From assembly GCF_910578895.1 (NCBI RefSeq), contig NZ_CAJTSC010000024.1, positions 1 to 51,680 on the forward strand: DNA of 51,680 nucleotides, given 5' to 3'. The DNA comes from an uncultured Bacteroides sp. Lineage in GTDB: Bacteria > Bacteroidota > Bacteroidia > Bacteroidales > Bacteroidaceae. The stretch's first letter is position 1, and each line of letters begins with the position of its first letter. The position numbers and the translations under genes are program-made. Of the stretch, positions 17,924 through 26,450 are shown one piece after another. The notes under the pieces were generated by a model that saw only the letters and a program-made list of their open reading frames with translations, was not told where the DNA came from and made no database searches.

Positions 17924-18490
17924 TTATTTCACTTTGTAATGAGTTCTTGCAAGGAATACACCTCCGAGTACATTGGCACCAAGATTTTCCAACTGGTTGG
18001 CATAGATGGCATAACTCAATCCTTTGGTTATCACATCGTCAAAGATTACCACTATCTTGCCGTTAAAAAAAGCCGAGTCAAACTCAACGACATTAGTCTT
18101 GCGGACTTCTTTTTCCGCTTTGCGGTTCTCGTGAATGGCCAGTCTCCCACCACATACCGATACATGGTCGTAGCCATTGATGGCTCCGGTCAGTTCGCAC
18201 ACCCTCTGACAGAATGCTTTGTAGCGTATCTCGTTTTTCTCGCCGGTGGATGCAGGCACGGGAGAAAACACGATACTGTTGCATGATGTGCCGTAACGTT
18301 CGGTCATGGCGGCTGCCGTGCGTTGTGCCACTTCTTCGTAAGCCCGTCCATCCTTGAAATCAAATACCATCTTGCGGTCGGCTATCTCACGTTCTCCCAC
18401 GTTGCGTATGCGTGCAGGGAAATATTTGCAGAACCATGTTTGCGGTTTATCCAACTGCTTTTGAAGTTCAATGTCTATCATCTTTGCCAT
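17924..18490 (-). CDS. Phosphoribosyltransferase-fold protein, ComF-like
   Basis: The 188-aa product has a type I PRTase fold. The PRPP-binding loop IVVIFDDVITKGLSYA is near its C-terminus, and an upstream IVFSPVPAST loop resembles ComF. A longer frame exists to 18607, but I chose ATG 18490. The upstream part lies inside the hairpin promoter element, and the GGGAAA leader box stands 16-21 bp before this ATG, as at the other element-driven genes. No Zn-finger like that of competence ComF is present. It is the first gene of a PRTase-SLOG-small protein operon. It could make or salvage a nucleotide that the SLOG protein binds or cleaves. Confidence 0.75.
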   Translation of the reverse strand: MAKMIDIELQKQLDKPQTWFCKYFPARIRNVGEREIADRKMVFDFKDGRAYEEVAQRTAAAMTERYGTSCNSIVFSPVPASTGEKNEIRYKAFCQRVCELTGAINGYDHVSVCGGRLAIHENRKAEKEVRKTNVVEFDSAFFNGKIVVIFDDVITKGLSYAIYANQLENLGANVLGGVFLARTHYKVK

Positions 18491-18540
18491 AACTCTGATT
18501 GTTTTTTTCCCTCTTTTTGAAGGCTGTTCAGCCTGTGGAG

Positions 18541-18693
18541 GGATATTTTCTGCCATCAACTGCCGCACAAGACTACCAATCAGACAAACCGGGAACAAGA
18601 AATACACTGTGACGTGTCAGAGGAAGATTTTTTGTTCCAACTACAGTGGTGGTTTGGTGTTTGGTGAGGGCGGCTTACTTTGCGGAAAATATG
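18541..18693 (-). promoter_or_regulatory. Hairpin promoter element B (candidate single-strand promoter)
   Basis: ATATTTTCTGC (18543-18553) pairs with GCGGAAAATAT (18682-18692), and GCCGC (18562-18566) with GCGGC (18670-18674). The bases between, 18554-18561 and 18675-18681, which hold the -7 sequence TTACTTTG, are left unpaired. TTTG (18653-18656) is a possible -33 box. Inner stems GGAACAAGAAAT/ATTTTTTGTTCC and CTGTGAC/GTCAGAG cap the structure. Here the -7 box is one base short of consensus. Its leader has a small hairpin AGGCTG-TT-CAGCCT (18521-18534) before GAGGGAAA. Confidence 0.6.
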
Positions 18694-18724
18694 ACTGTCG
18701 CAGAGCTGGCTGGCAAGTAGAGAA

Positions 18725-18755
18725 TTGAATGAATACCGGAATTTTGCTAATTTTG
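18725..18755 (+). promoter_or_regulatory. Promoter of the membrane-anchored PRTase gene
   Basis: TTGA (18725-18728) and TAATTTTG (18748-18755) are separated by 19 bp, a good Bacteroidetes promoter about 105 bp upstream of the gene at 18861. It points right, away from the adjacent hairpin element B. Confidence 0.6.
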
Positions 18756-18860
18756 CGGTTTTAAAACAGAAATGATAATACGCAATGGAACAACGACATA
18801 CCGGAGGCATAAACTGTAATGACCGGTTAACGGTGGCTGTTTCATTCAAATAAAACAGGG

Positions 18861-19676
18861 ATGAGTGCAAGGCTATTGTTCATACTTCTGCTCTGTGTCA
18901 TCGGGGCATTGTGCCATATCATCGGCTACTGGCGGCGAAAAGCCGGGGAAGCGGCATTCGCTGCTGCGCGGATGGCCGACAAGGAAGAAGAACGCGACCG
19001 GTACTGCCGTCTGGCGGTAATGGCCGGTCAACGGGAAGCGTGTCGGATGTACTGTCTCTCACGTCCCGACCTGTTCGAGAATCATACGCCACTCAAGCCG
19101 TTCAAGTCGAATGGCATCCGAATGGTATTTTACGGATATTATTATCCGTCACGGTACGATACACTGCTCAATGAGGAACAGCGGACGTTCTGCCGCTCGC
19201 TCTACAAGTTCAAGGAGGGCGAAATCCACGGTATCGAGTTCTTCAAGGCGTGCATGGATGTTTTGCAAGCAGACGGACGTTCTTATCATATCATGTTCAT
19301 GCCTTGCAGCGATGAGTTCAAGTATATGCGACGTTTCAAACGGCTCGACTGGTATATCTGTACGCACTGGCCGGAACTGACATCGGGACTGTATGACGTG
19401 GATGTGTTCGAACCGCGTGAGAGCCTGCACAAAGCCAAGGACGGTGAAAAGCGTGTATTGGAGCGTAATTACCGCATCATCAGAAATATCAAAGGGAAAG
19501 AAGTAATCATTGTGGATGATGTGCTGACAACCGGCCAAAGCGTGAACGATTATAAAGAGGAAATAGAACAGTGCGGCGGCAAGGTGGCGGGAGCCATATT
19601 CTATGGCAAAACCGTTACCATGCCGCCGTTGTGGCTGATAAAACTGGGAGTCTGGGGGAAGTGCCTCACATCCTGA
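18861..19676 (+). CDS. Membrane-anchored phosphoribosyltransferase-domain protein
   Basis: This 271-aa protein has one N-terminal membrane helix (about residues 4-22) followed by a cytoplasmic part. The C-terminal third carries a type I PRTase signature EVIIVDDVLTTGQSV near residue 213-227. The middle part contains paired aromatic motifs (MVFYGYYYPSRYD, YHIMFMPCSDEFKYMRRF). It is divergent from the PRTase-SLOG operon, so two PRTase-fold proteins and one SLOG protein lie within 2.3 kb. The membrane anchor suggests a task at the envelope or sensing of conjugation. Its 3' end overlaps the converging M23 peptidase gene by 11 bp. Confidence 0.7.
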   Translation: MSARLLFILLLCVIGALCHIIGYWRRKAGEAAFAAARMADKEEERDRYCRLAVMAGQREACRMYCLSRPDLFENHTPLKPFKSNGIRMVFYGYYYPSRYDTLLNEEQRTFCRSLYKFKEGEIHGIEFFKACMDVLQADGRSYHIMFMPCSDEFKYMRRFKRLDWYICTHWPELTSGLYDVDVFEPRESLHKAKDGEKRVLERNYRIIRNIKGKEVIIVDDVLTTGQSVNDYKEEIEQCGGKVAGAIFYGKTVTMPPLWLIKLGVWGKCLTS

Positions 19677-20349
19677 GCCGAGGCAGTTCTGCCAATGCTT
19701 CCACACACTCCTGCCGGATGGATTTGATGTAATCAAGCACGACTGAGGGGTCGATGCTCTTACCGTCGAGAGTACAGGTAATATGCAAGTGCTCGCCCGT
19801 GCTGCGTCCGGTAGAGCCGGTAATGCCTACGGCATCGCGCGGATGTACCACCATCCCCGTGGAAACAAGCACCCGCGACAGATGGCAATAACTGACGACG
19901 TAACCGCCATGCCGCATGGTCACATACTTGCCGGACGTTTTGTCCTGACCGACCTTTATAACGACACCCTCCATCATCGCTAATGCCTTATTGCCGCGTG
20001 CACGCAGGTCAAGACCGCCATGAAACCGCTTCTTTCCGGTAAACGGATCTTTGCGGTATCCGTAGGGAGAAGTGACCTTGATGGCAGGAAGCGGATAGGC
20101 AACGCTGAGATAACGTTCGATCCATTGCTTTTTATGAACATCGAAGGGTGTCGCCAAGGCAAGAGCATTCTCCGATGTATCCTGTATGGGAATCGTACTT
20201 TCGGGTGTCGGCTCCTGATTTTTCATATCCATACGTAAGGCTTCCACCTTGTAGCGTACCGGTATCGGTGCAATCGTGTTGAATTGCGCGTGAAGGGACG
20301 TTGCACAGAGCGAAAATCCCGACACGACTGTAAGTAAAACCTTTCTCAT
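19666..20349 (-). CDS. Secreted M23 (LytM) peptidoglycan endopeptidase
   Basis: This 227-aa protein begins with a signal peptide (MRKVLLTVVSGFSLCATSLHA). The M23 zinc site is complete: HGGLD for the first two ligands (FHGGLDLRA), YCHLS, and GEHLHI for the last ligand and the catalytic histidine. It should cut cross-bridges in the periplasm to open the wall for a conjugation apparatus. The length is normal for secreted M23 enzymes. A TAACTTTG -7 box on the minus strand (20355-20362) lies so near the ATG that the leader would be almost absent. The -33 box is not recognisable. Confidence 0.85.
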   Translation of the reverse strand: MRKVLLTVVSGFSLCATSLHAQFNTIAPIPVRYKVEALRMDMKNQEPTPESTIPIQDTSENALALATPFDVHKKQWIERYLSVAYPLPAIKVTSPYGYRKDPFTGKKRFHGGLDLRARGNKALAMMEGVVIKVGQDKTSGKYVTMRHGGYVVSYCHLSRVLVSTGMVVHPRDAVGITGSTGRSTGEHLHITCTLDGKSIDPSVVLDYIKSIRQECVEALAELPRLRM

Positions 20350-20406
20350 GACGGCAAAGTTAACATACTCTTTTTAAGACTTTCCTACCGTCAACTGTTT
20401 TCTTTT

Positions 20407-20462
20407 AGAATATGATTATTTTTATTGTTCAGAATATGATTTTTTGTGCAAAATCATATTCT
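20407..20462. promoter_or_regulatory. Operator cluster with AGAATATGATT motifs
   Basis: AGAATATGATT occurs at 20407-20417 and 20431-20441 and, inverted, at 20452-20462. The last two form a perfect 13-bp inverted repeat AGAATATGATTTT/AAAATCATATTCT with a 6-bp spacer. A further AGAATATGA overlaps the start codon at 20569. The cluster stands 45-100 bp upstream of the operon promoter and between two divergent genes. The same core ATATGATTTT recurs at 46974, 47096 and 47166, so it probably binds a regulator encoded in the element. Confidence 0.65.
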
Positions 20463-20505
20463 AAACGTAAAAAACACGTTCTATATTCACTTAAATAAGT
20501 GCATT

Positions 20506-20538
20506 TTTGCTTATACGAATGAAATCAATCTATATTTG
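20506..20538 (+). promoter_or_regulatory. Promoter of the 16-kb rightward operon
   Basis: TTTG (20506-20509) and TATATTTG (20531-20538) are 21 bp apart, matching the Bacteroidetes consensus. The ATG of the first gene is 30 bp further on. No other clear promoter was seen before the terminator at 36.6 kb. Confidence 0.75.
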
Positions 20539-20568
20539 CGGAATATAATTTATAATATTATTTAGAAT

Positions 20569-21327
20569 ATGAAAAAAGAACAATTTGAGTTCAATGAACT
20601 GCCTTATCAGACATTGACCCGCTTCGGGCTTACCCAAGAAATGATTGAAGACTTGCCTATGCGTGTCCTCCATGAAATCGAACAAGGAGGCTACTCGCCG
20701 GTATTGCCTATACGTGTGTCCGATGAAAATGGCGAAGTAATCGAGAGCCGTAGCCGGTTCACCCTTATCCGTATGGATAACGGTGAGGTGGATGTGGTAT
20801 TCTATCCCGCACTGAAATCCTCGCCATTGGATCGATATAACGAGGGGCAACAGAAACAGTTGCTCGACGGCAAGGCAATCATTGCGGATGTGGAGACTGC
20901 GGGTGGACGGCACAGCAAGGCATTCGTGCAGATTGACGATGGGACAAAACAGGTGATGTATGTACCTACCCCCATCATTGCCCGTAACCTGAAGGTGCTT
21001 GCCGAGGTCATGCACCTTGGAGCGATAGAAGTAAACGGTATGCAGCATGGAGACCCGTTGACGGTAGCTGTGGATGGCGAACCCGTCACGGTGGGTATCG
21101 ACCTGCATAACAAGACAGGCATCCGCTTCTGCAATGGTGATGCGCAGAAGTGGAAAGAACAACCCAAGCGCGAGTGGGACAAATACACTTTTGGCTGCTA
21201 TGGCTGCTGGGTAATGGATGATGACGGCAATCTTGATTATATCCCGGAAGAAGAATACACCGAAGAGCTGTGGAACGAACAGAAGAAAACCGGCGAGCGT
21301 AACCGTGCGGCAAACCTTCATAAGTAA
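20569..21327 (+). CDS. DUF4099-type protein, first gene of the operon
   Basis: This 252-aa soluble protein begins EQFEFNELPYQTLTRFGLTQEMIEDLP, the hallmark of DUF4099 proteins of Bacteroidetes conjugative elements. VLHEIEQGGYSPVLPIRVSD follows. A second region (IIARNLKVLAEVM, GIDLHNKTGIRF) resembles DUF3945. Such domains occur in polyvalent proteins that enter or act early in recipients, but their biochemical role is unknown. It opens the long operon with a good promoter 30 bp upstream. The acidic tail (YIPEEEYTEELWNEQ) may mediate protein contacts. Confidence 0.72.
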   Translation: MKKEQFEFNELPYQTLTRFGLTQEMIEDLPMRVLHEIEQGGYSPVLPIRVSDENGEVIESRSRFTLIRMDNGEVDVVFYPALKSSPLDRYNEGQQKQLLDGKAIIADVETAGGRHSKAFVQIDDGTKQVMYVPTPIIARNLKVLAEVMHLGAIEVNGMQHGDPLTVAVDGEPVTVGIDLHNKTGIRFCNGDAQKWKEQPKREWDKYTFGCYGCWVMDDDGNLDYIPEEEYTEELWNEQKKTGERNRAANLHK

Positions 21328-21347
21328 AAACATTCAACCTGTAAAAT

Positions 21348-21572
21348 ATGGAACAACCTACTTTTTATCCTGAAGAGGTACTTGTTGAGAAAATGCAAAG
21401 CGGCGAATATGGCTGGCTTGACTACGTGAACCATTTCTCTGCCGAGTGGCAGGAGGAATATGCCCGTTATTGCGAGGAAAGAGGACTCATGGTCGGCGAT
21501 GATTCCGCTGCCAGTTTTGTCCGTTTCAAAGACGAACAACTGGAGACGGCTATGGAACGCGGCGACGCATAA
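21348..21572 (+). CDS. Small acidic hypothetical protein
   Basis: This 74-aa acidic protein reads FYPEEVLVEKMQSGEYGWLD, then EWQEEYARYCEERGL and VGDDSAASFVRFKDEQLE. It has no membrane helix or cysteine motif. It lies 20 bp after the DUF4099 gene and 27 bp before the next one, clearly in the operon. Short proteins of this pattern are common companions of DUF4099 genes. The function is unknown. Confidence 0.65.
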   Translation: MEQPTFYPEEVLVEKMQSGEYGWLDYVNHFSAEWQEEYARYCEERGLMVGDDSAASFVRFKDEQLETAMERGDA

Positions 21573-21599
21573 TGAAAACAATCATTATACTATCATATT

Positions 21600-23183
21600 A
21601 TGGCGATACGAACAAATACCAATCCCCGGCAAATGGATTTGCAACCCGAACTGCGCGACATATTGATGCGCAACGGGCTGCAAGCCCATGTTGCGTTTGA
21701 CGGTGGCGGGTACCGGCTGATTGTGCAGGGACATGATTCGCCGCTCTTGACTTATCCGATTACCGAACGTCAGATGTTGGCTCTGACAGACTGGGGAACA
21801 AATGCGGCCAACAAGAAAGCCTACAATGTGCTTACAAGTATTGTGGGCCAGGATTTCCACCTGCCGAAGAATTTTGTCCATGCCCGCAATGCCAACGGGC
21901 GCGTGGCGATGGGGCTGCACGGCTACCGCATCGGTATCGGCGAGTACGGACATACGGGACGTTTGGGGATGCCCCCGCCGTTTCTCGGCTGGACCCCGCG
22001 CCAGCAATGGGGATTCCACTTGCGCAGGGTCGGTGGACAGCTTTTCTTTCCGGGACCGTCCATCGTTCCCGAACGCCCCGACGGACGCATGAAACCCGGT
22101 GAAATGCAATCAGGTGGCTACGGCTTTTATTACAAGGGAGGGCAACGGACACATCCTGTACAGTCCGGGCAACAGACGGATGTGCTGCAGGACTTGCAGG
22201 CGGTTATCACTCCGCTTGTAAGCCGTCCGCGCAGTCAGGAACCGGCACGACCGTACAAAGAGCTGATTGCCTCACCTGTCTATTTCTCCAATGAGAAATG
22301 GACGGAATGTCTCGAATCTCACGGTCTTATCGTAGATGCGGAAAGAAGGACGCTGACCGTGCAATCGGAAAGTGTCAATGCCGATATGGTCTATGACCTG
22401 ACGGAAGAGGAAGTGAAAAAACTGGTTACCGCTTCCATTGAGGAACAATCCATAGAGAAGCGGGTGGAACTGCTGAACGGAGTTATCGGGACGGACTTCG
22501 CTGATAAAATAACGATGGAACAGCTTGATAGCGCACAGCGCATCGCTATCGGCCTCCATCCCGAGGTGCAACAGGATTTGGAAGAACGGCAACGGCAGGA
22601 ACAGGAAGTATTCGTGCCATTGGAATCTTCGGTGCAACAGGAAACCATACAGGGAAATATCGGGGCGGCCGTGGATGGGCGTGACCTGCAACTGCTCAAT
22701 GAGGGCAAGGGGTGGTATCGGGAAGAGAAGCACGGCCGGGAGGTCGAGGTTGGCGAGATTGCCGTGCAACCGGCACAAACAGAGGGGAAATATAAGATGA
22801 CCGCCGTTATCGACGGACAGGTTATCAGTCACGAAATCAGCCAAAAGGACTACGACAAATTCCTTGCAGTGGATGATTATCACCGGATGAAACTCTTTTC
22901 GAAGATTTTCAGCGAAGTGGATATGAAGACACGTCCGGAAGCACAGAGAGGCATCGGCACGAAGATATTTGCGGCTCTTACCGCAGGTGTGGTGGTCGCC
23001 TCGGATGTCGCACACGGCTTCCACCATCATAATCACTATGCACCGGAGTGCTATGGCGAACGGTTCGGCGGTTCGCCGCGTCCGTACTTCAAGCCCGGTG
23101 TGGACACACCGAGGGATGTCGCCATCCGCAACTTCGAAGCGCAAATGAACCAAGATATTAATGAAATGAGAAGGGGGAGATAA
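21600..23183 (+). CDS. Large operon protein with DUF3945-like repeats, function unknown
   Basis: This 527-aa soluble protein has repeated alpha/beta units (for example LQAHVAFDGGGYRLIVQGHD, ITERQMLALTDWG and later EEVKKLVTASIEEQSIEKRV, EISQKDYDKFLAVDDYHRMK). They resemble the DUF3945/DUF4099 modules of Bacteroidetes polyvalent proteins. A glycine/proline-rich patch (about 120-160) and a histidine-rich stretch GFHHHNHYAPE near residue 470 follow. The tail after residue 445 has a hydrophobic segment FAALTAGVVVASDVAHG that could be a membrane contact. No catalytic site is recognised. Confidence 0.6.
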   Translation: MAIRTNTNPRQMDLQPELRDILMRNGLQAHVAFDGGGYRLIVQGHDSPLLTYPITERQMLALTDWGTNAANKKAYNVLTSIVGQDFHLPKNFVHARNANGRVAMGLHGYRIGIGEYGHTGRLGMPPPFLGWTPRQQWGFHLRRVGGQLFFPGPSIVPERPDGRMKPGEMQSGGYGFYYKGGQRTHPVQSGQQTDVLQDLQAVITPLVSRPRSQEPARPYKELIASPVYFSNEKWTECLESHGLIVDAERRTLTVQSESVNADMVYDLTEEEVKKLVTASIEEQSIEKRVELLNGVIGTDFADKITMEQLDSAQRIAIGLHPEVQQDLEERQRQEQEVFVPLESSVQQETIQGNIGAAVDGRDLQLLNEGKGWYREEKHGREVEVGEIAVQPAQTEGKYKMTAVIDGQVISHEISQKDYDKFLAVDDYHRMKLFSKIFSEVDMKTRPEAQRGIGTKIFAALTAGVVVASDVAHGFHHHNHYAPECYGERFGGSPRPYFKPGVDTPRDVAIRNFEAQMNQDINEMRRGR

Positions 23184-23187
23184 GCCT

Positions 23188-24573
23188 ATGAGAGACGGAG
23201 ACCTTACATACGACGATTTTTTGCGCAGGCTGAACATTCAGGATGTGCTTATCGACGCAGGCTATCATCTGAACCGGCGTGACGGACTGCGTTATCCCTC
23301 GTATGTCCGGCTGGACAGCGACGGACGGCGCATCCGCAACGACAAGTTCATCGTGACCCAGCAGGGCAAGTGCTGTTTCAAACCGCAACAGCAGAAAGTA
23401 TATAACATCATCTCCTTTATCAAGGAGCATCCGCACTTTTTCGCGGAATACCGGGCAGGCGTCTCGCCCGACCGTCTTGTGAACCTTGTCTGCAACAGGC
23501 TGCTGCACCATCCTATCGCAGAACGTGAAACACGCATCATACAGCCCAAAAGGGATATAAAGCCGTTCAATATCGAGGACTACGATATCCACAAGTTCAA
23601 TCCGCAGGACAAGAGTACGCAGAAAAAATTTTATCCTTTTTTCAAGCATCGCGGCATCGACCTTTACACGCAGTACGCCTTTCACCGGGACTTCTGTCTG
23701 GCGACAAAGCATCGTGCGGACGGCACATCCTATACCAACCTGTCGTTTCCCATGCTTCTGCCACAAGGGGACGGCACGGTGGTAGGGTTTGAAGAACGCG
23801 GACGGCAACGCACGGACGGAGGGAGCTATAAGGGCAAAGCAGAGGGCAGCAATTCGAGCAAAGGTCTGTGGATTGCCAGTCCGGCCCGAACACCACTCCT
23901 GGAAGCCAAACACGTTTACTGGTTCGAGAGCGCATACGACGCAATGGCCTATTACCAACTGTATCAGAAGGATAAAAAGGAGCTGAGAAAAGCGGTTTTC
24001 ATATCTACAGGCGGAAATCCGACGGTGGAACAGATGCGCGGCGTGCTTGCAAACTCACTCCAGGCAAAGCAACATCTATGCTTCGATATGGATCAGGCCG
24101 GAATGGAGTTCAGCAAAAACCTGATTGATGAGAAATGCCGGGTGATTCGTTCCTTTATCGAAGAAACGCCCGAACGGAAGCCCTATCTCGATACTGTCCG
24201 CAATGACAAGGACTTGGATAGCGGAGAAATCGAACTGTTGCCCGACAAATTACAGTCAGTTTACGGAAAGTACGAATCCGCTTGGGAAGAAGCCATGTCT
24301 ATGCGTTCGAGCGGCCTTTGCCATCCGGACGACATACAGGAACAAGTGGATGTCATGAACAAGCATTACGAGGAGTTCCGTGACGGATTACGGGAATTTC
24401 TCGGTCTGGACAGGGCAAAGGACGGTTCCTGTGTCCGTGAGGAACCGACCCATCCCAACAAGGACTGGAACGAGCAACTGCTGGCTGAACAAAAACAGAA
24501 AGAATCGGTCGATGAAACGCAGGCGAGAGAACAGCAATCCGAGGAAGAACACCAAGCACGTTTCCGCCGATGA
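23188..24573 (+). CDS. Toprim-domain protein, primase-like
   Basis: This 461-aa protein starts 4 bp after the previous stop. Residues 1-110 resemble the DUF3991 module that precedes Toprim_2 in plasmid primase-like proteins. The Toprim core is visible as WFESAYDAMAYYQ near 246-258 (catalytic Glu), STGGNPTVEQ near 273, and LCFDMDQAG near 295-303 (the DxD metal site). The C-terminus is charged and helical. Such proteins may prime or nick single-stranded DNA after transfer. The next gene overlaps by 4 bp (ATGA), showing translational coupling. Confidence 0.8.
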   Translation: MRDGDLTYDDFLRRLNIQDVLIDAGYHLNRRDGLRYPSYVRLDSDGRRIRNDKFIVTQQGKCCFKPQQQKVYNIISFIKEHPHFFAEYRAGVSPDRLVNLVCNRLLHHPIAERETRIIQPKRDIKPFNIEDYDIHKFNPQDKSTQKKFYPFFKHRGIDLYTQYAFHRDFCLATKHRADGTSYTNLSFPMLLPQGDGTVVGFEERGRQRTDGGSYKGKAEGSNSSKGLWIASPARTPLLEAKHVYWFESAYDAMAYYQLYQKDKKELRKAVFISTGGNPTVEQMRGVLANSLQAKQHLCFDMDQAGMEFSKNLIDEKCRVIRSFIEETPERKPYLDTVRNDKDLDSGEIELLPDKLQSVYGKYESAWEEAMSMRSSGLCHPDDIQEQVDVMNKHYEEFRDGLREFLGLDRAKDGSCVREEPTHPNKDWNEQLLAEQKQKESVDETQAREQQSEEEHQARFRR

Positions 24574-25067
24574 CAAAGCCACTGCCCATAAGAGATTTTG
24601 AACATATCGTGCTGCAACCCCGACGGATGCAGTTCGTCATTGACGAGCTGCCTGCCATCGCGGTCTGCGGTGCAGGGTGGATTTACGGCGGCATGGAAGG
24701 ACGGCCATTCACCGCATTCGCCATATCGGCTGCCCTGCTGCTCACCCTTGTGCTGCTGTACCGGTTCGTCTATCTGCGCCGGACACGGTATTATATCGGC
24801 AGAGAACAGATTATCAGCAAGCATGGCGTACTGTCCCGAAAGACGGACTATATGGAGCAATACCGCATTGTGGATTTTGTGGAACACCAGAGCCTTATGC
24901 AACAGCTTTGCGGATTGAAAACGGTACGCATCTTCTCAATGGACAGGAACACTCCCCGGCTGGATCTGATAGGTATCAGGCGCGGCTTCGATGTCGTGAC
25001 GCTCATCCGTGAACGTGTAGAATACAATAAACGAAAAAAGGGAATATATGAGATTACGAATCATTAG
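24570..25067 (+). CDS. Bacterial PH (bPH2-like) membrane protein
   Basis: This 165-aa protein has two hydrophobic segments (about 26-42 and 47-66) and then a YdbT-like bPH2 region: YYIGREQIISKHGVLSRKTD, then IVDFVEHQSLMQQLCGLKTV and a C-terminal helix. These modules form beta-barrel platforms at the inner face of the membrane. It is coupled to the Toprim gene (ATGA overlap) and overlaps the next gene by 20 bp. It could help anchor the operon's envelope machine. Family call from motif pattern. Confidence 0.7.
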   Translation: MTKPLPIRDFEHIVLQPRRMQFVIDELPAIAVCGAGWIYGGMEGRPFTAFAISAALLLTLVLLYRFVYLRRTRYYIGREQIISKHGVLSRKTDYMEQYRIVDFVEHQSLMQQLCGLKTVRIFSMDRNTPRLDLIGIRRGFDVVTLIRERVEYNKRKKGIYEITNH

Positions 25068-25737
25068 TCTGGTTTTAGTTGCCATCTGTCTGTTTCCGCA
25101 ACTCGGCAAAGCGCAGATCGCGGCATCCAATCCTTTGGAGTGGATGGCATTGGCAGAGGGTAACGAACTGATAAACGACCAGATAGAAAGACAGATAAAG
25201 GGACAGACGCAGACGGCGTTGCTGCAAAACAGCATCGCTGCAGAGTTCAACAGCATACGCAAGTGGGAGAAACAGTATAACAGCTACCTCAAGACGGCAA
25301 GCGGCTATGCTTCGTCGCTGAAAGCCTGCACCCATCTTTACAATGACGGCGTGAGAATCTTCCTCACACTGGGGAAATTAGGCAAGGCTATCAGGAACAA
25401 TCCGCAGGGCATCATCGCCGGAATGAGCATGAACAACCTGTATATCGAAACGGCAACGGAACTGGTATCGGTATTCACGCTCCTTAATGACGCAGTAGCC
25501 AAAGGGGGCACTGAGAATATGCTGACAGGGGCCGAACGCAGCAAGACGCTGTGGGCACTCAACGACCAGCTTTCCGCTTTCAGCCGGAAACTGCACCTGC
25601 TGTACCTGAGCATACGATATTACAACCTCAATGACGTGTGGAACAATGTGACGGCCGGGATGCTCGACCGCAACAACGGAGAGGCGGCACGCATAGCCTT
25701 GTCTCGTTGGCGCAGAGCTGCCGCCCTCGCCCGATAA
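25048..25737 (+). CDS. Secreted helical protein, conjugation-type
   Basis: This 229-aa protein starts with a signal peptide (MRLRIISLVLVAICLFPQLGKAQ). The mature part is almost fully helical, with long amphipathic segments (INDQIERQIKGQTQTALLQ, IRKWEKQYNSYLKTASGYA). The general build recalls the VirB5/TrbJ type of periplasmic pilus-associated proteins, although no specific signature is seen. The next gene encodes a protein of the same size and design, and the two may form a heteromer. RBS GGGAATAT lies directly before the ATG. Confidence 0.65.
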   Translation: MRLRIISLVLVAICLFPQLGKAQIAASNPLEWMALAEGNELINDQIERQIKGQTQTALLQNSIAAEFNSIRKWEKQYNSYLKTASGYASSLKACTHLYNDGVRIFLTLGKLGKAIRNNPQGIIAGMSMNNLYIETATELVSVFTLLNDAVAKGGTENMLTGAERSKTLWALNDQLSAFSRKLHLLYLSIRYYNLNDVWNNVTAGMLDRNNGEAARIALSRWRRAAALAR

Positions 25738-25752
25738 AATCAATCAGATTAT

Positions 25753-26436
25753 ATGAAACGGATTATTGGAATAGGTGTATTGCTGTTCTACATCGGTATC
25801 GGCAAGGCACAGGCACAGAATGATCCTGTGCTGGCAGGAATGATTCTGCTCTACACCAACAAGGCGGAAAAGGAACTGAAGAATCAGGAAAAGGTCATGC
25901 TGATGCAGACCACCGGCCATCTGTGGACGAAAGAGGAAGTGAAAGCCACCACCGACCTGCAACGAGAGTTCAACAATTATCTCGACTCCTTCCGCTCGAT
26001 AGTGTGCTACGCGGCGCAAACTTACGGGTTCTATTATGAGGTATCAAGGATGACGGACAATATGGGGGACTTTTCCAGACAGTTGGGGCAAAACCCTGCA
26101 AATGCGTTGGCCGTCGCCCTCTCGACACAACGTAACAGGATTTACCGGGAGCTGCTTATAAATAGCGTGGAGATTGTGAATGATATCCGTATTGCCTGCC
26201 TGTCCAATAACAAGATGACGGAAAAGGAACGCATGGAGATTGTATTCGGTATCCGGCCGAAGCTAAAGATGATGAACAAGAAGCTACAGCGATTGACCAA
26301 AGCGGTGAAATATACCACAATGGGTGATATATGGAGAGAAATTGATGAAGGTGCCCGCCCCATCATCGACAAGCGGGACATCGTGGAAGCCTCCAAGAGA
26401 CGCTGGCGGCAGATAGGAAAGAATGTAAGACCTTAA
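25753..26436 (+). CDS. Second secreted helical protein, paralogue-like
   Basis: This 227-aa protein has a signal peptide (MKRIIGIGVLLFYIGIGKAQAQ) and a helical mature part. A tail (KLQRLTKAVKYTTMGDIWRE) resembles the tail of the upstream protein (LHLLYLSIRYYNLNDVWNN), which supports common descent. It begins 15 bp after the upstream stop. A role in an envelope-spanning transfer apparatus is likely but inferred from context. Confidence 0.65.
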   Translation: MKRIIGIGVLLFYIGIGKAQAQNDPVLAGMILLYTNKAEKELKNQEKVMLMQTTGHLWTKEEVKATTDLQREFNNYLDSFRSIVCYAAQTYGFYYEVSRMTDNMGDFSRQLGQNPANALAVALSTQRNRIYRELLINSVEIVNDIRIACLSNNKMTEKERMEIVFGIRPKLKMMNKKLQRLTKAVKYTTMGDIWREIDEGARPIIDKRDIVEASKRRWRQIGKNVRP

Positions 26437-26450
26437 AAAAATAGAATGAT

